Assembly (NCBI GenBank): GCA_963835495.1
Contig: CAWIFQ010000003.1
Span: forward strand, 1,860,001-1,924,000
DNA length: 64,000 nucleotides
DNA from: Acaudatibacter sp963835495
GTDB taxonomy: Bacteria; Pseudomonadota; Alphaproteobacteria; Caulobacterales; Caulobacteraceae
Direction of reading: 5' to 3'
The stretch's first letter is position 1; each line of letters begins with the position of its first letter. Shown piece after piece: positions 1 to 8,002 of this stretch. The notes under the pieces are model-generated. The model saw nothing but the letters and a program-made list of their open reading frames with translations, made no database searches and had not been told where the DNA came from. A program made the translations under genes and the position numbers.

Positions 1-616
1 GCGCGGTCGCGGCGGCTTCGCGCACCGGCGGCGGCAGATGTGCGCCGGGTGGGGTTGGCTGGTCGTGCACCACCATCTGCGGCGTCATCGCCGGTTCAGC
101 GGCGGGCGGCGGCGGTGCGGCGGCCGGCGGCAGCGCGGCGGCGTCGGTTGTTGTCGGGGTCGTACTCACCGGTGTCGGCGATGGGGTGGCCGCAGCGGGC
201 GCGGTCGACGTCGGCGCGGACGAGGGCGCCGCCGTGACCGGCGCGTCCGCCGGCGCGCCCTGCGTCGTCAGGGATGCATACTGAAGCATCGCGCCGTCCG
301 ACCGGCGGCCGTTGAGGCTCGACGCGGAGGGGCCAGGCGCCGGCAGCGGCTGGCTGTCGACCGGCGCAACCGGAGCGGCGAGCGGCGGGCCGGCTGGCTC
401 GGCCTCGTCCGCGGGTGGCGTCGGCTTCGGCGCCGGCGCGGCCTGGCGTGTCGCCTGGGGCGCGTCATCGGAGATCGGGTAGGCCGGCTTGGCCATCGTC
501 ATCCGCGAGGAACCCTGCGTCTGGTCCTCGCTGATCGGGTAGGCCGGGCTGGCGCAGGCGGTCAGAGTTCCGCAAACCAGCGCGGCGATGCCCGCTTCCC
601 GCCAGAGAATCCTCAT
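1..616 (-). CDS. Secreted lipoprotein, probable NlpD/M23-type peptidase N-terminus (partial)
   Basis: The frame opens at an ATG at 616 and is still open at the left edge, so only the first 205 residues are present. It starts with a signal peptide ending in a lipobox (Leu-Thr-Ala-Cys, Cys near residue 21), followed by two copies of an AYPIS(E/D)D-type peptide and then a long Pro/Ala/Thr-rich low-complexity linker. No catalytic domain is visible inside the window. In related alphaproteobacteria the gene following surE-pcm is an M23/LysM envelope peptidase (NlpD/DipM-like), and a lipoprotein with a disordered linker fits that. The assignment rests on gene order plus the lipoprotein N-terminus, not on a seen peptidase domain. 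Confidence 0.6.
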   Translation of the reverse strand, partial: MRILWREAGIAALVCGTLTACASPAYPISEDQTQGSSRMTMAKPAYPISDDAPQATRQAAPAPKPTPPADEAEPAGPPLAAPVAPVDSQPLPAPGPSASSLNGRRSDGAMLQYASLTTQGAPADAPVTAAPSSAPTSTAPAAATPSPTPVSTTPTTTDAAALPPAAAPPPPAAEPAMTPQMVVHDQPTPPGAHLPPPVREAAATA

Positions 617-661
617 CGGCGTATCCTCACTCGCGTCTGCGAACCAGTGGCTGGTTCGTAC

Positions 662-676
662 TTAATCACCGGTTAA
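662..676. promoter_or_regulatory. Candidate CtrA box (TTAA-N7-TTAA)
   Basis: Positions 662-665 and 673-676 are both TTAA with exactly 7 bases between them, and a further TTAA lies at 686-689. This matches the CtrA core TTAA-N7-TTAA(C). It sits 46 bp upstream of the lipoprotein start at 616, in the short gap after pcm. Binding is inferred; no -35/-10 was resolved. Confidence 0.4.
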
Positions 677-733
677 GCCCCCCGGTTAAGCTTGTTTCGG
701 CCGCCAGTCTCTTCACCGCCTCGATCGCCATCG

Positions 734-1399
734 TCAAAGTTCGCGCGCAACGCCATCCAGCAGGGGCACGAAGCGCACCTCGCAGAGGACTTCGGCCACA
801 TATGCCCCCTCGCCGTCGCCGGCGTAGCGCATCAGCTTCTGGACCGGGCCCTTGCCGATAGGCACGACAAGAACGCCGGCAGGCTTGAGCTGCCGCAGCA
901 AGGTCTTCGGCTCAGATGGCGCCGCCGCCGTGACCAAAATGCGGTCGAAGGGCGCCTGCTCGGGCCAGCCAAGTTCGCCGTCGCCGAATTTGGTGATCAC
1001 ATTGGTCAGCTGCAGCTTCTCGAACCTGGCCTCGGCCTCGCGCTTCAAGGTGCGGTAGCGCTCGACCGAGTAGACCAGCCGCGCCAGCCGCGAGAGCACT
1101 GCGGTCTGGTAGCCGGAGCCGGTGCCTATCTCCAGCACTCTGGCCCGGGGCTCCAGGGTGAGGGCCTGTGTCATCAAGCCGACGATGAACGGCTGGCTGA
1201 TGGTCTGGCCGCAGGCGATCGGCAGCGCCGAGTCCTCCCACGAGCGCTCCTTGAACAGGTCCGGCGTGAACAGGTCGCGTGGGGTGCGCTCGATCGCCGC
1301 AAGCACCGCCGGATCGGTCACGCCCTGAGAGCGCAGCGCCAGAACCAGGCGCGCCAGCTGGGTCTCGTGGGTGTCGGCTTGCCGCGCCGGCTCGGTCAT
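734..1399 (-). CDS. pcm: Protein-L-isoaspartate O-methyltransferase
   Basis: A 221-residue protein of usual PCMT length that repairs isoaspartyl residues in damaged proteins using S-adenosylmethionine. The SAM-binding motif I (EIGTGSGYQTAVL) lies near residues 96-108, preceded by the PCMT signature region around ALPIACGQTISQPFIVGLM. The start ATG overlaps the surE stop by 4 bp (ATGA), so it is translationally coupled to surE. The surE-pcm pairing is widely conserved and both belong to stress survival. High certainty. Confidence 0.95.
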   Translation of the reverse strand: MTEPARQADTHETQLARLVLALRSQGVTDPAVLAAIERTPRDLFTPDLFKERSWEDSALPIACGQTISQPFIVGLMTQALTLEPRARVLEIGTGSGYQTAVLSRLARLVYSVERYRTLKREAEARFEKLQLTNVITKFGDGELGWPEQAPFDRILVTAAAPSEPKTLLRQLKPAGVLVVPIGKGPVQKLMRYAGDGEGAYVAEVLCEVRFVPLLDGVAREL

Positions 1400-2190
1400 G
1401 CGTTCGCCCGAAGCTTCGGCGGCGGACCGCCCAGCACCCCTTTTAAGGCGTGAACGGTCGGCATGTGGGTCAAATCGATGTGCAGGGGTGTGACGGATAT
1501 CCGTCCGCCCAGCACGGCGGCCAGGTCGGTGCCGTCGGCCACGACCGGTCGGCGGGCGGTGAAGCCCATCCAGTAGTAGTCCCGACCGCGCAGGTCGGTG
1601 CGTTTCTCGGCCTTCATGTTGTGCATTTCCCGTCGGCCCTGGCGGGTCACTTCAACCGATTCGACCTCGTCCGGCTTCCGGTTTGGGAAGTTGATGTTGA
1701 TGATCACGTCATCCGGCCAGCCAGCCTCCAGCAGGCGCTGGACGATGCCGGGCGCAAAGGCTTCCGCCGTGTCGTAGCGAGCGACCTCGTCGTCGTGGAA
1801 CACGGTCAGCGACTGCGACAACGCCATCGACGGCACGCCGAGCGCCATGCCCTGGATCGCGCCGGCGACGGTGCCGGACATGGTGACGTCCTCGGCGGTG
1901 TTGTGGCCGCGGTTGACGCCCGAGAGCACCAGATCGGGCTTGGCGTCCTTCATCAGCTCTTCGACGGCCAGCATCACGCAGTCGGTCGGCGTGCCGGAGA
2001 TGGCGTAGCGCTGCGGATCGAGCCGGCGGATCCGCAGCGGCTCCGACAACGTCAGCGCCCGCGAAGCCCCGGACTGCTCGTACTCCGGCGCGCAGATCCA
2101 GACGTCGTCGCTGAGCCGCCGCGCGATCCGCTCCAGCGCCACCAGCCCCTCGGCGTGAATGCCGTCGTCGTTGGTGAGCAGGATCCTCAT
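1396..2190 (-). CDS. surE: 5'/3'-nucleotidase SurE
   Basis: A 264-residue metal-dependent nucleoside-5'-phosphate phosphohydrolase. The N-terminus MRILLTNDDGIHAEGL carries the family's metal-binding Asp pair, and further family signatures follow: SGTPTDCV near residue 85, SGVNRGHN near residue 110 and SGTVAGA near residue 126. The ATG at 2190 is preceded by a good ribosome-binding site (GGAGGAG, 7-9 nt upstream) that lies at the edge of a palindromic repeat. It is the first gene of the surE-pcm pair and is separated from serS by that repeat. Confidence 0.95.
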   Translation of the reverse strand: MRILLTNDDGIHAEGLVALERIARRLSDDVWICAPEYEQSGASRALTLSEPLRIRRLDPQRYAISGTPTDCVMLAVEELMKDAKPDLVLSGVNRGHNTAEDVTMSGTVAGAIQGMALGVPSMALSQSLTVFHDDEVARYDTAEAFAPGIVQRLLEAGWPDDVIININFPNRKPDEVESVEVTRQGRREMHNMKAEKRTDLRGRDYYWMGFTARRPVVADGTDLAAVLGGRISVTPLHIDLTHMPTVHALKGVLGGPPPKLRANA

Positions 2191-2210
2191 AGGAATCTCC
2201 TCCCCCGTCG

Positions 2211-2341
2211 GGGGAGGGGGACCGCGTAGCGGTGGAGGGGGCTCGGGGCAGTACTCAGAAGGTGATGGCGGAGCTGGGAGACCATTTGGAAGGACGGCGC
2301 ACGCGGCGCGCCCCCTCCACCGCTACGCGGTCCCCCTCCCC
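2211..2341. repeat. 32-bp perfect inverted repeat between serS and surE
   Basis: The 32 bases at 2211-2242 are the exact reverse complement of 2310-2341, with about 67 bp between the arms. Each arm contains a smaller palindrome (ACCGCGTAGCGGT), and a short CCCCCG-CGGGGG hairpin lies just outside at 2202-2215. It fills almost the whole surE-serS gap. This is the pattern of REP-like mobile palindromes scattered in Caulobacterales; it could also act as a transcript-end hairpin for serS mRNA. Confidence 0.8.
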
Positions 2342-2359
2342 CTGCGGGTGAGGATATCA

Positions 2360-3640
2360 TCACGCCTCACCGCCAATATGCGTCAGCCCCGGCAGATACC
2401 GGTGCAGCGCCTGCGGGATGGCGATCCGTCCCCGCTCGTCCTGGTAGTTCTCCATCAGCGCCACCAGCGTGCGGCCCACCGCCAGGCCGGAGCCGTTCAG
2501 GGTGTGGACGAAGCGCGTGCCCTTTTCACCGGCCTTCTTGCTGCGGGCGTCCATGCGGCGGGCCTGGAAGTCGCCGCAGTTCGAGCAGGAGCTGATCTCG
2601 CGGTACATCCCCTGGCTCGGCAGCCAGACCTCCAGGTCATAAGTCTTGCGGGAGGAAAAACCCATGTCGCCGGTGCACAGCAGCATGGTGCGGAACGGGA
2701 GCTCGAGGCGCTTCAGCACCGCCTCCGCACACTCGACCATCCGTTCGTGCTCGGCCTCGCTCTGCTCCGGCGTCGTGATCGAGACCAGCTCGACCTTGTA
2801 GAACTGGTGCTGGCGGATCATCCCGCGGGTGTCCTTGCCCGACGCCCCGGCCTCGGAACGGAAGCAGGGCGTCAGCGCGGTGAGCCGCATCGGCAGCTCT
2901 TCCTCGGCGGTGATCTGCTCGCGGACCAGATTGGTCAGCGCCACTTCGGCCGTGGAGATCAGCCAGCGGTCGTCGGTGGTGCGGAACAGGTCTTCCTCGA
3001 ACTTCGGCAGCTGACCGACGCCGAACACCGCCTCGGCGCGCACCAGCAGCGGCGGCGAGATCTCGGTGTAGCCGTTCTCCTGGGTCTGGAAGTCGAGCAT
3101 GTACTGGCCCAGCGCCCGCTCCAGCCGCGCCAACTCCTTGCGCAGCACGACGAACCGGGCGCCGGACATCCGCGCCGCGGCCTCGAAATCCATCATGCCG
3201 AGGCCTGCGCCGAGATCGACGTGGTCCTTGGGGTTCTCGATCTTGAACGGCTCGCCCCAGCGGCGGGCCTCGACGTTGCCGTGCTCGTCGGCGCCGGTCG
3301 GAACGTCGGCGGCGGGAAGGTTCGGCAGGGCGACGAGGCGCAGGTCCAGCTCGGCCTTGGCAGCGCCTGCCTCCTGGTCGAGCACGGAGATGCGGTAGCG
3401 CAGCTGTTCCGCCTCTTCGATCAGCGCATTGGCGGCCGCGTCGTCCTTCCTGGCTTTCGCCTGGCCGACCAGCTTCGCCACCTCGTTGCGCCGATTCTGC
3501 GCCGCCTGCAGCGCGGTCTGGGCGGCGCGCAGCTGCTCGTCGAACTGCAGCAGCTCCGGCGTCTGCGGCCCCAGGCCGCGCGAGGCCCAGGCGCGGTCGA
3601 ACGCCTCGGGATCGTCGCGAATGGCCTTGATGTCGTGCAT
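2360..3640 (-). CDS. serS: Seryl-tRNA synthetase
   Basis: A class II aminoacyl-tRNA synthetase charging tRNA-Ser and tRNA-Sec. The chosen start at 3640 gives MHDIKAIRDDPEAF, the classic SerRS N-terminus; an in-frame start 18 bp upstream would add six unlikely residues. An N-terminal coiled-coil arm (about residues 25-105) is followed by the catalytic domain, with motif 2 around TPCFRSEAGASGKDTRGMIR and motif 3 near NGSGLAVGRTLVALMENYQ. Length 426 aa is usual. It lies downstream of tatC with a 73-bp gap. Confidence 0.96.
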   Translation of the reverse strand: MHDIKAIRDDPEAFDRAWASRGLGPQTPELLQFDEQLRAAQTALQAAQNRRNEVAKLVGQAKARKDDAAANALIEEAEQLRYRISVLDQEAGAAKAELDLRLVALPNLPAADVPTGADEHGNVEARRWGEPFKIENPKDHVDLGAGLGMMDFEAAARMSGARFVVLRKELARLERALGQYMLDFQTQENGYTEISPPLLVRAEAVFGVGQLPKFEEDLFRTTDDRWLISTAEVALTNLVREQITAEEELPMRLTALTPCFRSEAGASGKDTRGMIRQHQFYKVELVSITTPEQSEAEHERMVECAEAVLKRLELPFRTMLLCTGDMGFSSRKTYDLEVWLPSQGMYREISSCSNCGDFQARRMDARSKKAGEKGTRFVHTLNGSGLAVGRTLVALMENYQDERGRIAIPQALHRYLPGLTHIGGEA

Positions 3641-3713
3641 GGGTGGTCGCCGGGGCAAGCGGGGAGACGCACCCCTTAAGGCGCGTCGCCGGGGGCGGCA
3701 AGGACGGCGCCGC

Positions 3714-4592
3714 CTAGCTTGCCAACGCGTCTTCCTTCGCCCGCCGCCATTCGATCAGCTGCACGCACAGGATGGAGGCGAAGTAGAGCAGGCAGATCGG
3801 CAGGGCCAGCGAGAGCATGCTGATCGGGTCGGGCGGCGTCACCACCGCGGCCACCGCGAACACGCCGACCACGGCGTAGCGCCAGCCGGAGCGCAGCATT
3901 TTCGCCGAGACAACGCCGGCCATCCCCAGCAGGCTCAGCACCACCGGCAGCTGGAAGCAGAGCCCGAACGCCAGCACCAGCGTGGTCACCAGCGACATGT
4001 AGTCGGAGAGTTTCGGCAGCAGTTCGACCGAGACGTCGCCCGGTCCGCCGCCGAGGATCTGCTGGTTCAGCGAGAACCACAGCACGAACGGCAGCATGAT
4101 GTAATAAACCAGCGCCGCGCCCATCAGGAACAGCACCGGCGAGGCGATCAGGAACGGCAGGAAGGCCTTGCGTTCGCGCCGGTAGAGGCCTGGCGCCACG
4201 AAGCGGTAGAGCTGCCAGGCCAATACCGGAAAGCTGACCATCACCGCGCCGAAGCCGGCCAGCTTCACCTTGCCGAAGAACACCTCGAGCGGTTGGGTGG
4301 AGATGAACTTCATGTGGCCGACCACGTGCTGCCCCAGCAGCGCCTGCAGCATCTGCAGGCTGCCCGCCGCCTCGCCGGCGCCGGCTTTGCGCGCCTCGGC
4401 CAAACTCTCGGCGATCGCGAACGGGTGCAGCAGGAAGCGGATCAGCGGGGTGGCGAAGATGAAGGTGGCGAAAAAGCCGACCGCCAGCGCCGCGGCGCAG
4501 ATGATCAGCCGCTTCCGCAGCTCGACCAGGTGCTCCATCAGAGGCGCGCGGGACGCCTCGATCTCGGCTTCGTCTTCGTCGACGGCGGTCAC
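3714..4592 (-). CDS. tatC: Twin-arginine translocase subunit TatC
   Basis: The inner-membrane receptor of the Tat pathway, which binds twin-arginine signal peptides with TatB. It is 292 aa with six hydrophobic segments. The cytoplasmic N-terminus reads MEHLVELRKRLI, the conserved TatC opening (family HLxELRxR). The GTG start at 4592 overlaps the tatB stop (GTGA). A short C-terminal tail follows the last membrane span. It is the last gene of tatA-tatB-tatC. Confidence 0.96.
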   Translation of the reverse strand: MTAVDEDEAEIEASRAPLMEHLVELRKRLIICAAALAVGFFATFIFATPLIRFLLHPFAIAESLAEARKAGAGEAAGSLQMLQALLGQHVVGHMKFISTQPLEVFFGKVKLAGFGAVMVSFPVLAWQLYRFVAPGLYRRERKAFLPFLIASPVLFLMGAALVYYIMLPFVLWFSLNQQILGGGPGDVSVELLPKLSDYMSLVTTLVLAFGLCFQLPVVLSLLGMAGVVSAKMLRSGWRYAVVGVFAVAAVVTPPDPISMLSLALPICLLYFASILCVQLIEWRRAKEDALAS

Positions 4593-5011
4593 GTCGTCGG
4601 CGCCTTGGGGTCGGTTTCCGGCGAGGGCGAGGTCGGCGCGGCTTCGGGCGTCACCGGCGGCACGGCGGGCGGCGGGGTTTCGGCGGGCGCCACGTCGGCG
4701 GTCAGGGCCGCATGGGCGCTGGCGAGATCGCCCTTGATGTCGGAGACCACGTCCTGCACGCCCATCGCCTGGGCGGCGTAGTCCATCGGCTTGGAGGTGC
4801 GCAGCGCCTGCACCTCGCGGCGCAGCTCATCCAATTCCGACTGCCGCGCCAGTTCGTCGAACGAGGCGCGGAACTCTGCCGCCATGCCCCGCACGCGGGC
4901 CATGAACTGGCCGACCTTGCGCATCAGCATCGGCAGGTCTTTGGGGCCGACGACGATCAGGGCCACCGCGCCGACGATCACGAAATCGAGGAGCCGGCCT
5001 TCGGGAAACAT
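4589..5011 (-). CDS. tatB: Twin-arginine translocase subunit TatB
   Basis: A 140-residue protein with one N-terminal membrane span (about residues 7-22), then VVGPKDLPMLMRKVGQ, the TatB glycine-proline hinge and amphipathic helix. A charged helical region and a Pro/Ala/Thr-rich C-terminal tail follow. It partners TatC in signal-peptide recognition. It overlaps tatC by 4 bp and follows tatA by 76 bp. Confidence 0.95.
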   Translation of the reverse strand: MFPEGRLLDFVIVGAVALIVVGPKDLPMLMRKVGQFMARVRGMAAEFRASFDELARQSELDELRREVQALRTSKPMDYAAQAMGVQDVVSDIKGDLASAHAALTADVAPAETPPPAVPPVTPEAAPTSPSPETDPKAPTT

Positions 5012-5087
5012 CGATCGGGTTGGCCCAGTTCTGAGGCGTCGGGTTCAGGAGGCGCCGACCGCGCCCAGGCCGTCGGCTCGTATCGCG

Positions 5088-5306
5088 TTAGCGGACGATC
5101 TGGTCCTTCTCCGGCGCCGGTGCGGGCGCCGGCAGCGGCTGCGCCGCTGCCTCGGGCTTGTCGTCCTCGCCCTTCAGGCCGTCGCGAAAGGCGCGCACGC
5201 CCTTGGCCGCATCGCCCATGATGCTGGAGAGCTTGCCGCGGCCGCCGAACAGCAACAGCGCGATGGCGCCGAGAATGATCCAGTGGATGGGGCCAAACGT
5301 GCCCAT
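5088..5306 (-). CDS. tatA: Twin-arginine translocase subunit TatA
   Basis: A 72-residue pore-forming Tat subunit. It has a short N-terminal span (IHWIILGAIALLLFG), then the conserved FGGRGKL hinge and an amphipathic helix, with an acidic/Ala-Pro tail. A GGAGACGA ribosome-binding site lies just ahead of the ATG at 5306. Length and layout are typical. It is first in the tatABC run, downstream of scpB. Confidence 0.95.
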   Translation of the reverse strand: MGTFGPIHWIILGAIALLLFGGRGKLSSIMGDAAKGVRAFRDGLKGEDDKPEAAAQPLPAPAPAPEKDQIVR

Positions 5307-5419
5307 GGGTCGTCTCCAAATCCTCGTCGGCTAGGCGCGTTCAACGCCGCGCCGCCGCGCAGTCCGTCGCCAACATATAGGCCCCTGCCCCCAGTTAAGC
5401 CAACAGAGCGGCAGCGACC

Positions 5420-6142
5420 TCAAGTCTCAGGGGCCTCGGCCCCCAGGTAGTCGGTGTGAAACTCGGTGGACGCCTCGTCATCGAGCGGCTCGTCGTCGGG
5501 CGTGGCGGCCGACGGATCGGGCACGGCGAAATCGGGCGGCAGGTCGAGGTCGAGCAGGCCGGCGGCCTTCATCTCCGCCGCGCCGGGCAGGTCGGCCAGG
5601 CTGGCGAGGCCGAAATGCTCGAGGAACGCGTCGGTGGTGGCGTAGGTGACCGGCCGGCCCGGCGTGCGGCGCCGGCCTCTGGGCCGCACGAAGCCGATCT
5701 CCAGCAGCAGGTCCAGCGTGCCGCGACTGGCCTGCACGCCCCGGATCGCCTCGATCTCGGCGCGCGTCACCGGCTGGTGGTAGGCGACGATCGCCAGCGT
5801 CTCCTGGGCGGCGCGTGACAGCCGGCGCGGCTCCTCCCGCTCCAGCGTCATCAGGAACGCCAGGTCGTCCGCGGTCTGGAACCGCCAGCGACCCGCCACC
5901 TCGACCAGCTGCACGCCGCGGCTGGCGTATTGGCGTTGCAGAGCCTCGAGCCCCGCCGGGATATCGACGCCATCAGGCAGCCGGCTAGCCAGGTCCTTCG
6001 CGCTCAAGGGTTCGGCCGCAGCGAACAACAAAGCCTCCAGCATACGCTCGACCTCCCCTCCCCCTTGCGGGGAGGGGTCGGGGGTGGGGGTGTCATCTGG
6101 GTCCATGACGTCGGCCAACGTCGCAATATTCCCGTCCGGCAT
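5420..6142 (-). CDS. scpB: Segregation and condensation protein ScpB
   Basis: ScpB forms the SMC-ScpA-ScpB chromosome-condensation complex. The body starts near VERMLEALLFAAAEPLS and continues with the two winged-helix domains typical of the family; a Pro/Asp-rich acidic tail ends it. The ATG at 6142 is chosen because it lies just after the scpA stop (6162); it gives 240 aa. The first ~30 residues are unusual: they include TPTPDPSPQGGG, which is encoded by one arm of a palindromic repeat. A start nearer 6043 would omit this leader. Confidence 0.92.
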   Translation of the reverse strand: MPDGNIATLADVMDPDDTPTPDPSPQGGGEVERMLEALLFAAAEPLSAKDLASRLPDGVDIPAGLEALQRQYASRGVQLVEVAGRWRFQTADDLAFLMTLEREEPRRLSRAAQETLAIVAYHQPVTRAEIEAIRGVQASRGTLDLLLEIGFVRPRGRRRTPGRPVTYATTDAFLEHFGLASLADLPGAAEMKAAGLLDLDLPPDFAVPDPSAATPDDEPLDDEASTEFHTDYLGAEAPET

Positions 6143-6190
6143 CGAGCTTACACCCCCACCCCTAGCCCCTCCCCGCAAGGGGGAGGGGGA
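6054..6190. repeat. Palindromic repeat straddling the scpA-scpB junction
   Basis: About 40 bases at 6054-6093 are the near-perfect reverse complement of 6150-6190 (a few mismatches). The arms are made of C5/G5 runs around TTGCGGGGAGGGG. The right arm encodes the last residues of ScpA and its stop; the left arm encodes the Pro/Gly-rich leader peptide of ScpB. This is the coding-region counterpart of the repeat at 2211-2341. Confidence 0.8.
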
Positions 6191-6980
6191 CTTTGCGGCG
6201 ACGCAGATAGATCTCGGAGAAATGCTCCAGCTGGCGGGCCTCGAGATCGCCTTCCCGCACGAACTCCAGCGTCGCCGACAGCGTCGATGCGATGAACGAC
6301 GCGCGGCTCGGGCCGTCGGCGCAGGCCATCGGAGCGACGCCGGTCAGCGGGGTCCAGCGCTGCAGATCGGGCAGCATGCCGCGCAGCCGCTCGCGGGCCT
6401 CCTCGAGCGGATAGGCCTGCGGCGCCGCTGGCGAATAGCGGCGCTTCACGTCGCGTTTGCGCTGGCTGACGTAGGCCTCCATCAGCTCGTAGAGGTCGCC
6501 AGCGATGCGCGACGACGAGACGATGGTCGCCTCCTCCGGATCGCCGCGGCCGAACACGTCGCGCTGGAGCACCGGACCGGCCAGGAGAGTTTCGGCCGCC
6601 TTGCGCATGGCGTCGAGCCTGGCCAAACGGAAGGCCAGGTGCTGCGCCGCCTCGTCGGCCGGCAGTTCCTCGCTCGGTCCCCGTTCCGGCCTGGGCAGCA
6701 GCAGGCGCGACTTCAGCCACGCCAGCCAGGCGGCCATCACCAGATAGTCGGCCGCCAGCGAGAAGCGTCGCCGCCGCGCCTCGCGGACGAAGGCCAGGTA
6801 CTGGTCGGCCAGCTTGGCGATCGAGACCTGCATCAGGTCCACCTTCTGGGCCCTGGCCAGCGCCAGCAGCACGTCGAGCGGGCCTTCGTAGGCGTCGAGA
6901 TCGAGGATCAGCGCCTCGCCGCTCTGCACCGCCTCGCGGGTGGCCTCGAAGTCGAGATCGGGCTGGAACGCCTCGCTCAC
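6162..6980 (-). CDS. scpA: Segregation and condensation protein ScpA
   Basis: The kleisin subunit of the SMC-ScpAB complex, which bridges the SMC heads. The N-terminal signature is clear (YEGPLDVLLALARAQKVDL, residues about 30-50), as is the C-terminal winged-helix region ending near EIYLRRRK. The GTG start at 6980 overlaps the nagZ stop by 4 bp (GTGA), giving 272 aa. The last seven or so residues (VPLPLAGRG) come from a palindromic repeat rather than from normal family sequence. Confidence 0.93.
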   Translation of the reverse strand: MSEAFQPDLDFEATREAVQSGEALILDLDAYEGPLDVLLALARAQKVDLMQVSIAKLADQYLAFVREARRRRFSLAADYLVMAAWLAWLKSRLLLPRPERGPSEELPADEAAQHLAFRLARLDAMRKAAETLLAGPVLQRDVFGRGDPEEATIVSSSRIAGDLYELMEAYVSQRKRDVKRRYSPAAPQAYPLEEARERLRGMLPDLQRWTPLTGVAPMACADGPSRASFIASTLSATLEFVREGDLEARQLEHFSEIYLRRRKVPLPLAGRG

Positions 6981-8002
6981 GCCGCCCACCGCCCTTCGAA
7001 CGCGGCGGCGAAGCGGGCGCGGCCGGCCGCGACGTCGAACGGTTCCGGCGCCGTGGCGATGCGGCCGAGCGCGGCCCTGGCCCGACGCGCGGCGGCGCCG
7101 GCGAGCGGCCTGGCGCCCTTCGCCACCGCGGTCATCTCCGCCATCGCCCCGTTGCAGTGCAGGACGATATCGCAACCCGCCGCCAGCGCGTCCCTGGCGC
7201 GATCGGTGAAGTCGCCGCTCAGCGCCTTCATCGACAGGTCGTCGGTCAGGAGCAGGCCATCGAAGCCAATCTCCCCGCGGATCACCTGCCGGATCACCCG
7301 GCGCGACGTGGTGGCGGGATGGTCGGCATCGAGGGCGGAAAAGACCACGTGCGCGGTCATCGCCATCGGCAGGTCGGAATTCACCCGGAACGGCGCGAAG
7401 TCGCGCGCCGCCAGAGCCGCGTGGGCGGCTTCAACGACCGGCAGGTTCAGGTGGCTGTCGGCCTGCGAGCGGCCGTGGCCGGGGACGTGCTTCATCACCG
7501 GCAGCACCCCGCCGGCGATCAGCCCTTCGGCGGCCGCGCGGCCCAGCAGCGCCACCTCGTCCCAGGTCTCGCCGTAGGCGCGGTCGCCGATGATGTCGTG
7601 GGCGCCGGGCTCTGGCACGTCGAGCACCGGGGCGCAGTCGACATTGACGCCCACCGCCGCCAGGTCGTGCGCCATCAGCCGCGCGCCCAGCCGGGTGATC
7701 TCGCGCCGCAACAGCGGATCGTTGCCGGCCAGCTCGCCATAGGCGCGGCCGGGCGGATAGCGGGTCCAGTTCGGCGGCCCCAGCCGCTGCACGCGCCCGC
7801 CCTCCTGGTCGATCAGCACCGGCGCATCGGCCTCGCCGATCGTTTCGCGCAACGCCCCCGTCAAGGCGCGGACCTGGTCGGGCGTCTCGACGTTGCGCTT
7901 GAACAGGATGAAGCCCCAGGGCCGCACGTCGCGGAAGAAGGCGGCTTCCTCGTTCGAAAGCCGCGGACCGGCGCAGCCGAAGATGGCGGCGAGCCGGCTC
8001 AC
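6977..8002 (-). CDS. nagZ: Beta-N-acetylhexosaminidase (peptidoglycan recycling)
   Basis: A family 3 glycoside hydrolase that removes N-acetylglucosamine from muropeptides in the cytoplasm. The NagZ signature KHVPGHGRSQADSHLNLP is present, including the catalytic His/Asp dyad, with an upstream LIDQEGGRVQRL motif. The GTG start at 8002 overlaps the stop of the SPOR gene; no ATG gives the correct N-terminus (SRLAAIFGCAGPRL). It is 341 aa, usual length. The SPOR-nagZ-scpA genes are linked by 4-bp overlaps and probably co-transcribed. Confidence 0.95.
   Translation of the reverse strand: MSRLAAIFGCAGPRLSNEEAAFFRDVRPWGFILFKRNVETPDQVRALTGALRETIGEADAPVLIDQEGGRVQRLGPPNWTRYPPGRAYGELAGNDPLLRREITRLGARLMAHDLAAVGVNVDCAPVLDVPEPGAHDIIGDRAYGETWDEVALLGRAAAEGLIAGGVLPVMKHVPGHGRSQADSHLNLPVVEAAHAALAARDFAPFRVNSDLPMAMTAHVVFSALDADHPATTSRRVIRQVIRGEIGFDGLLLTDDLSMKALSGDFTDRARDALAAGCDIVLHCNGAMAEMTAVAKGARPLAGAAARRARAALGRIATAPEPFDVAAGRARFAAAFEGRWAA

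Noticed and set aside
2159..3679. 506-codon rightward frame opposite surE and serS
   Set aside because: An antisense shadow; it runs through repeats and has no recognisable domain.
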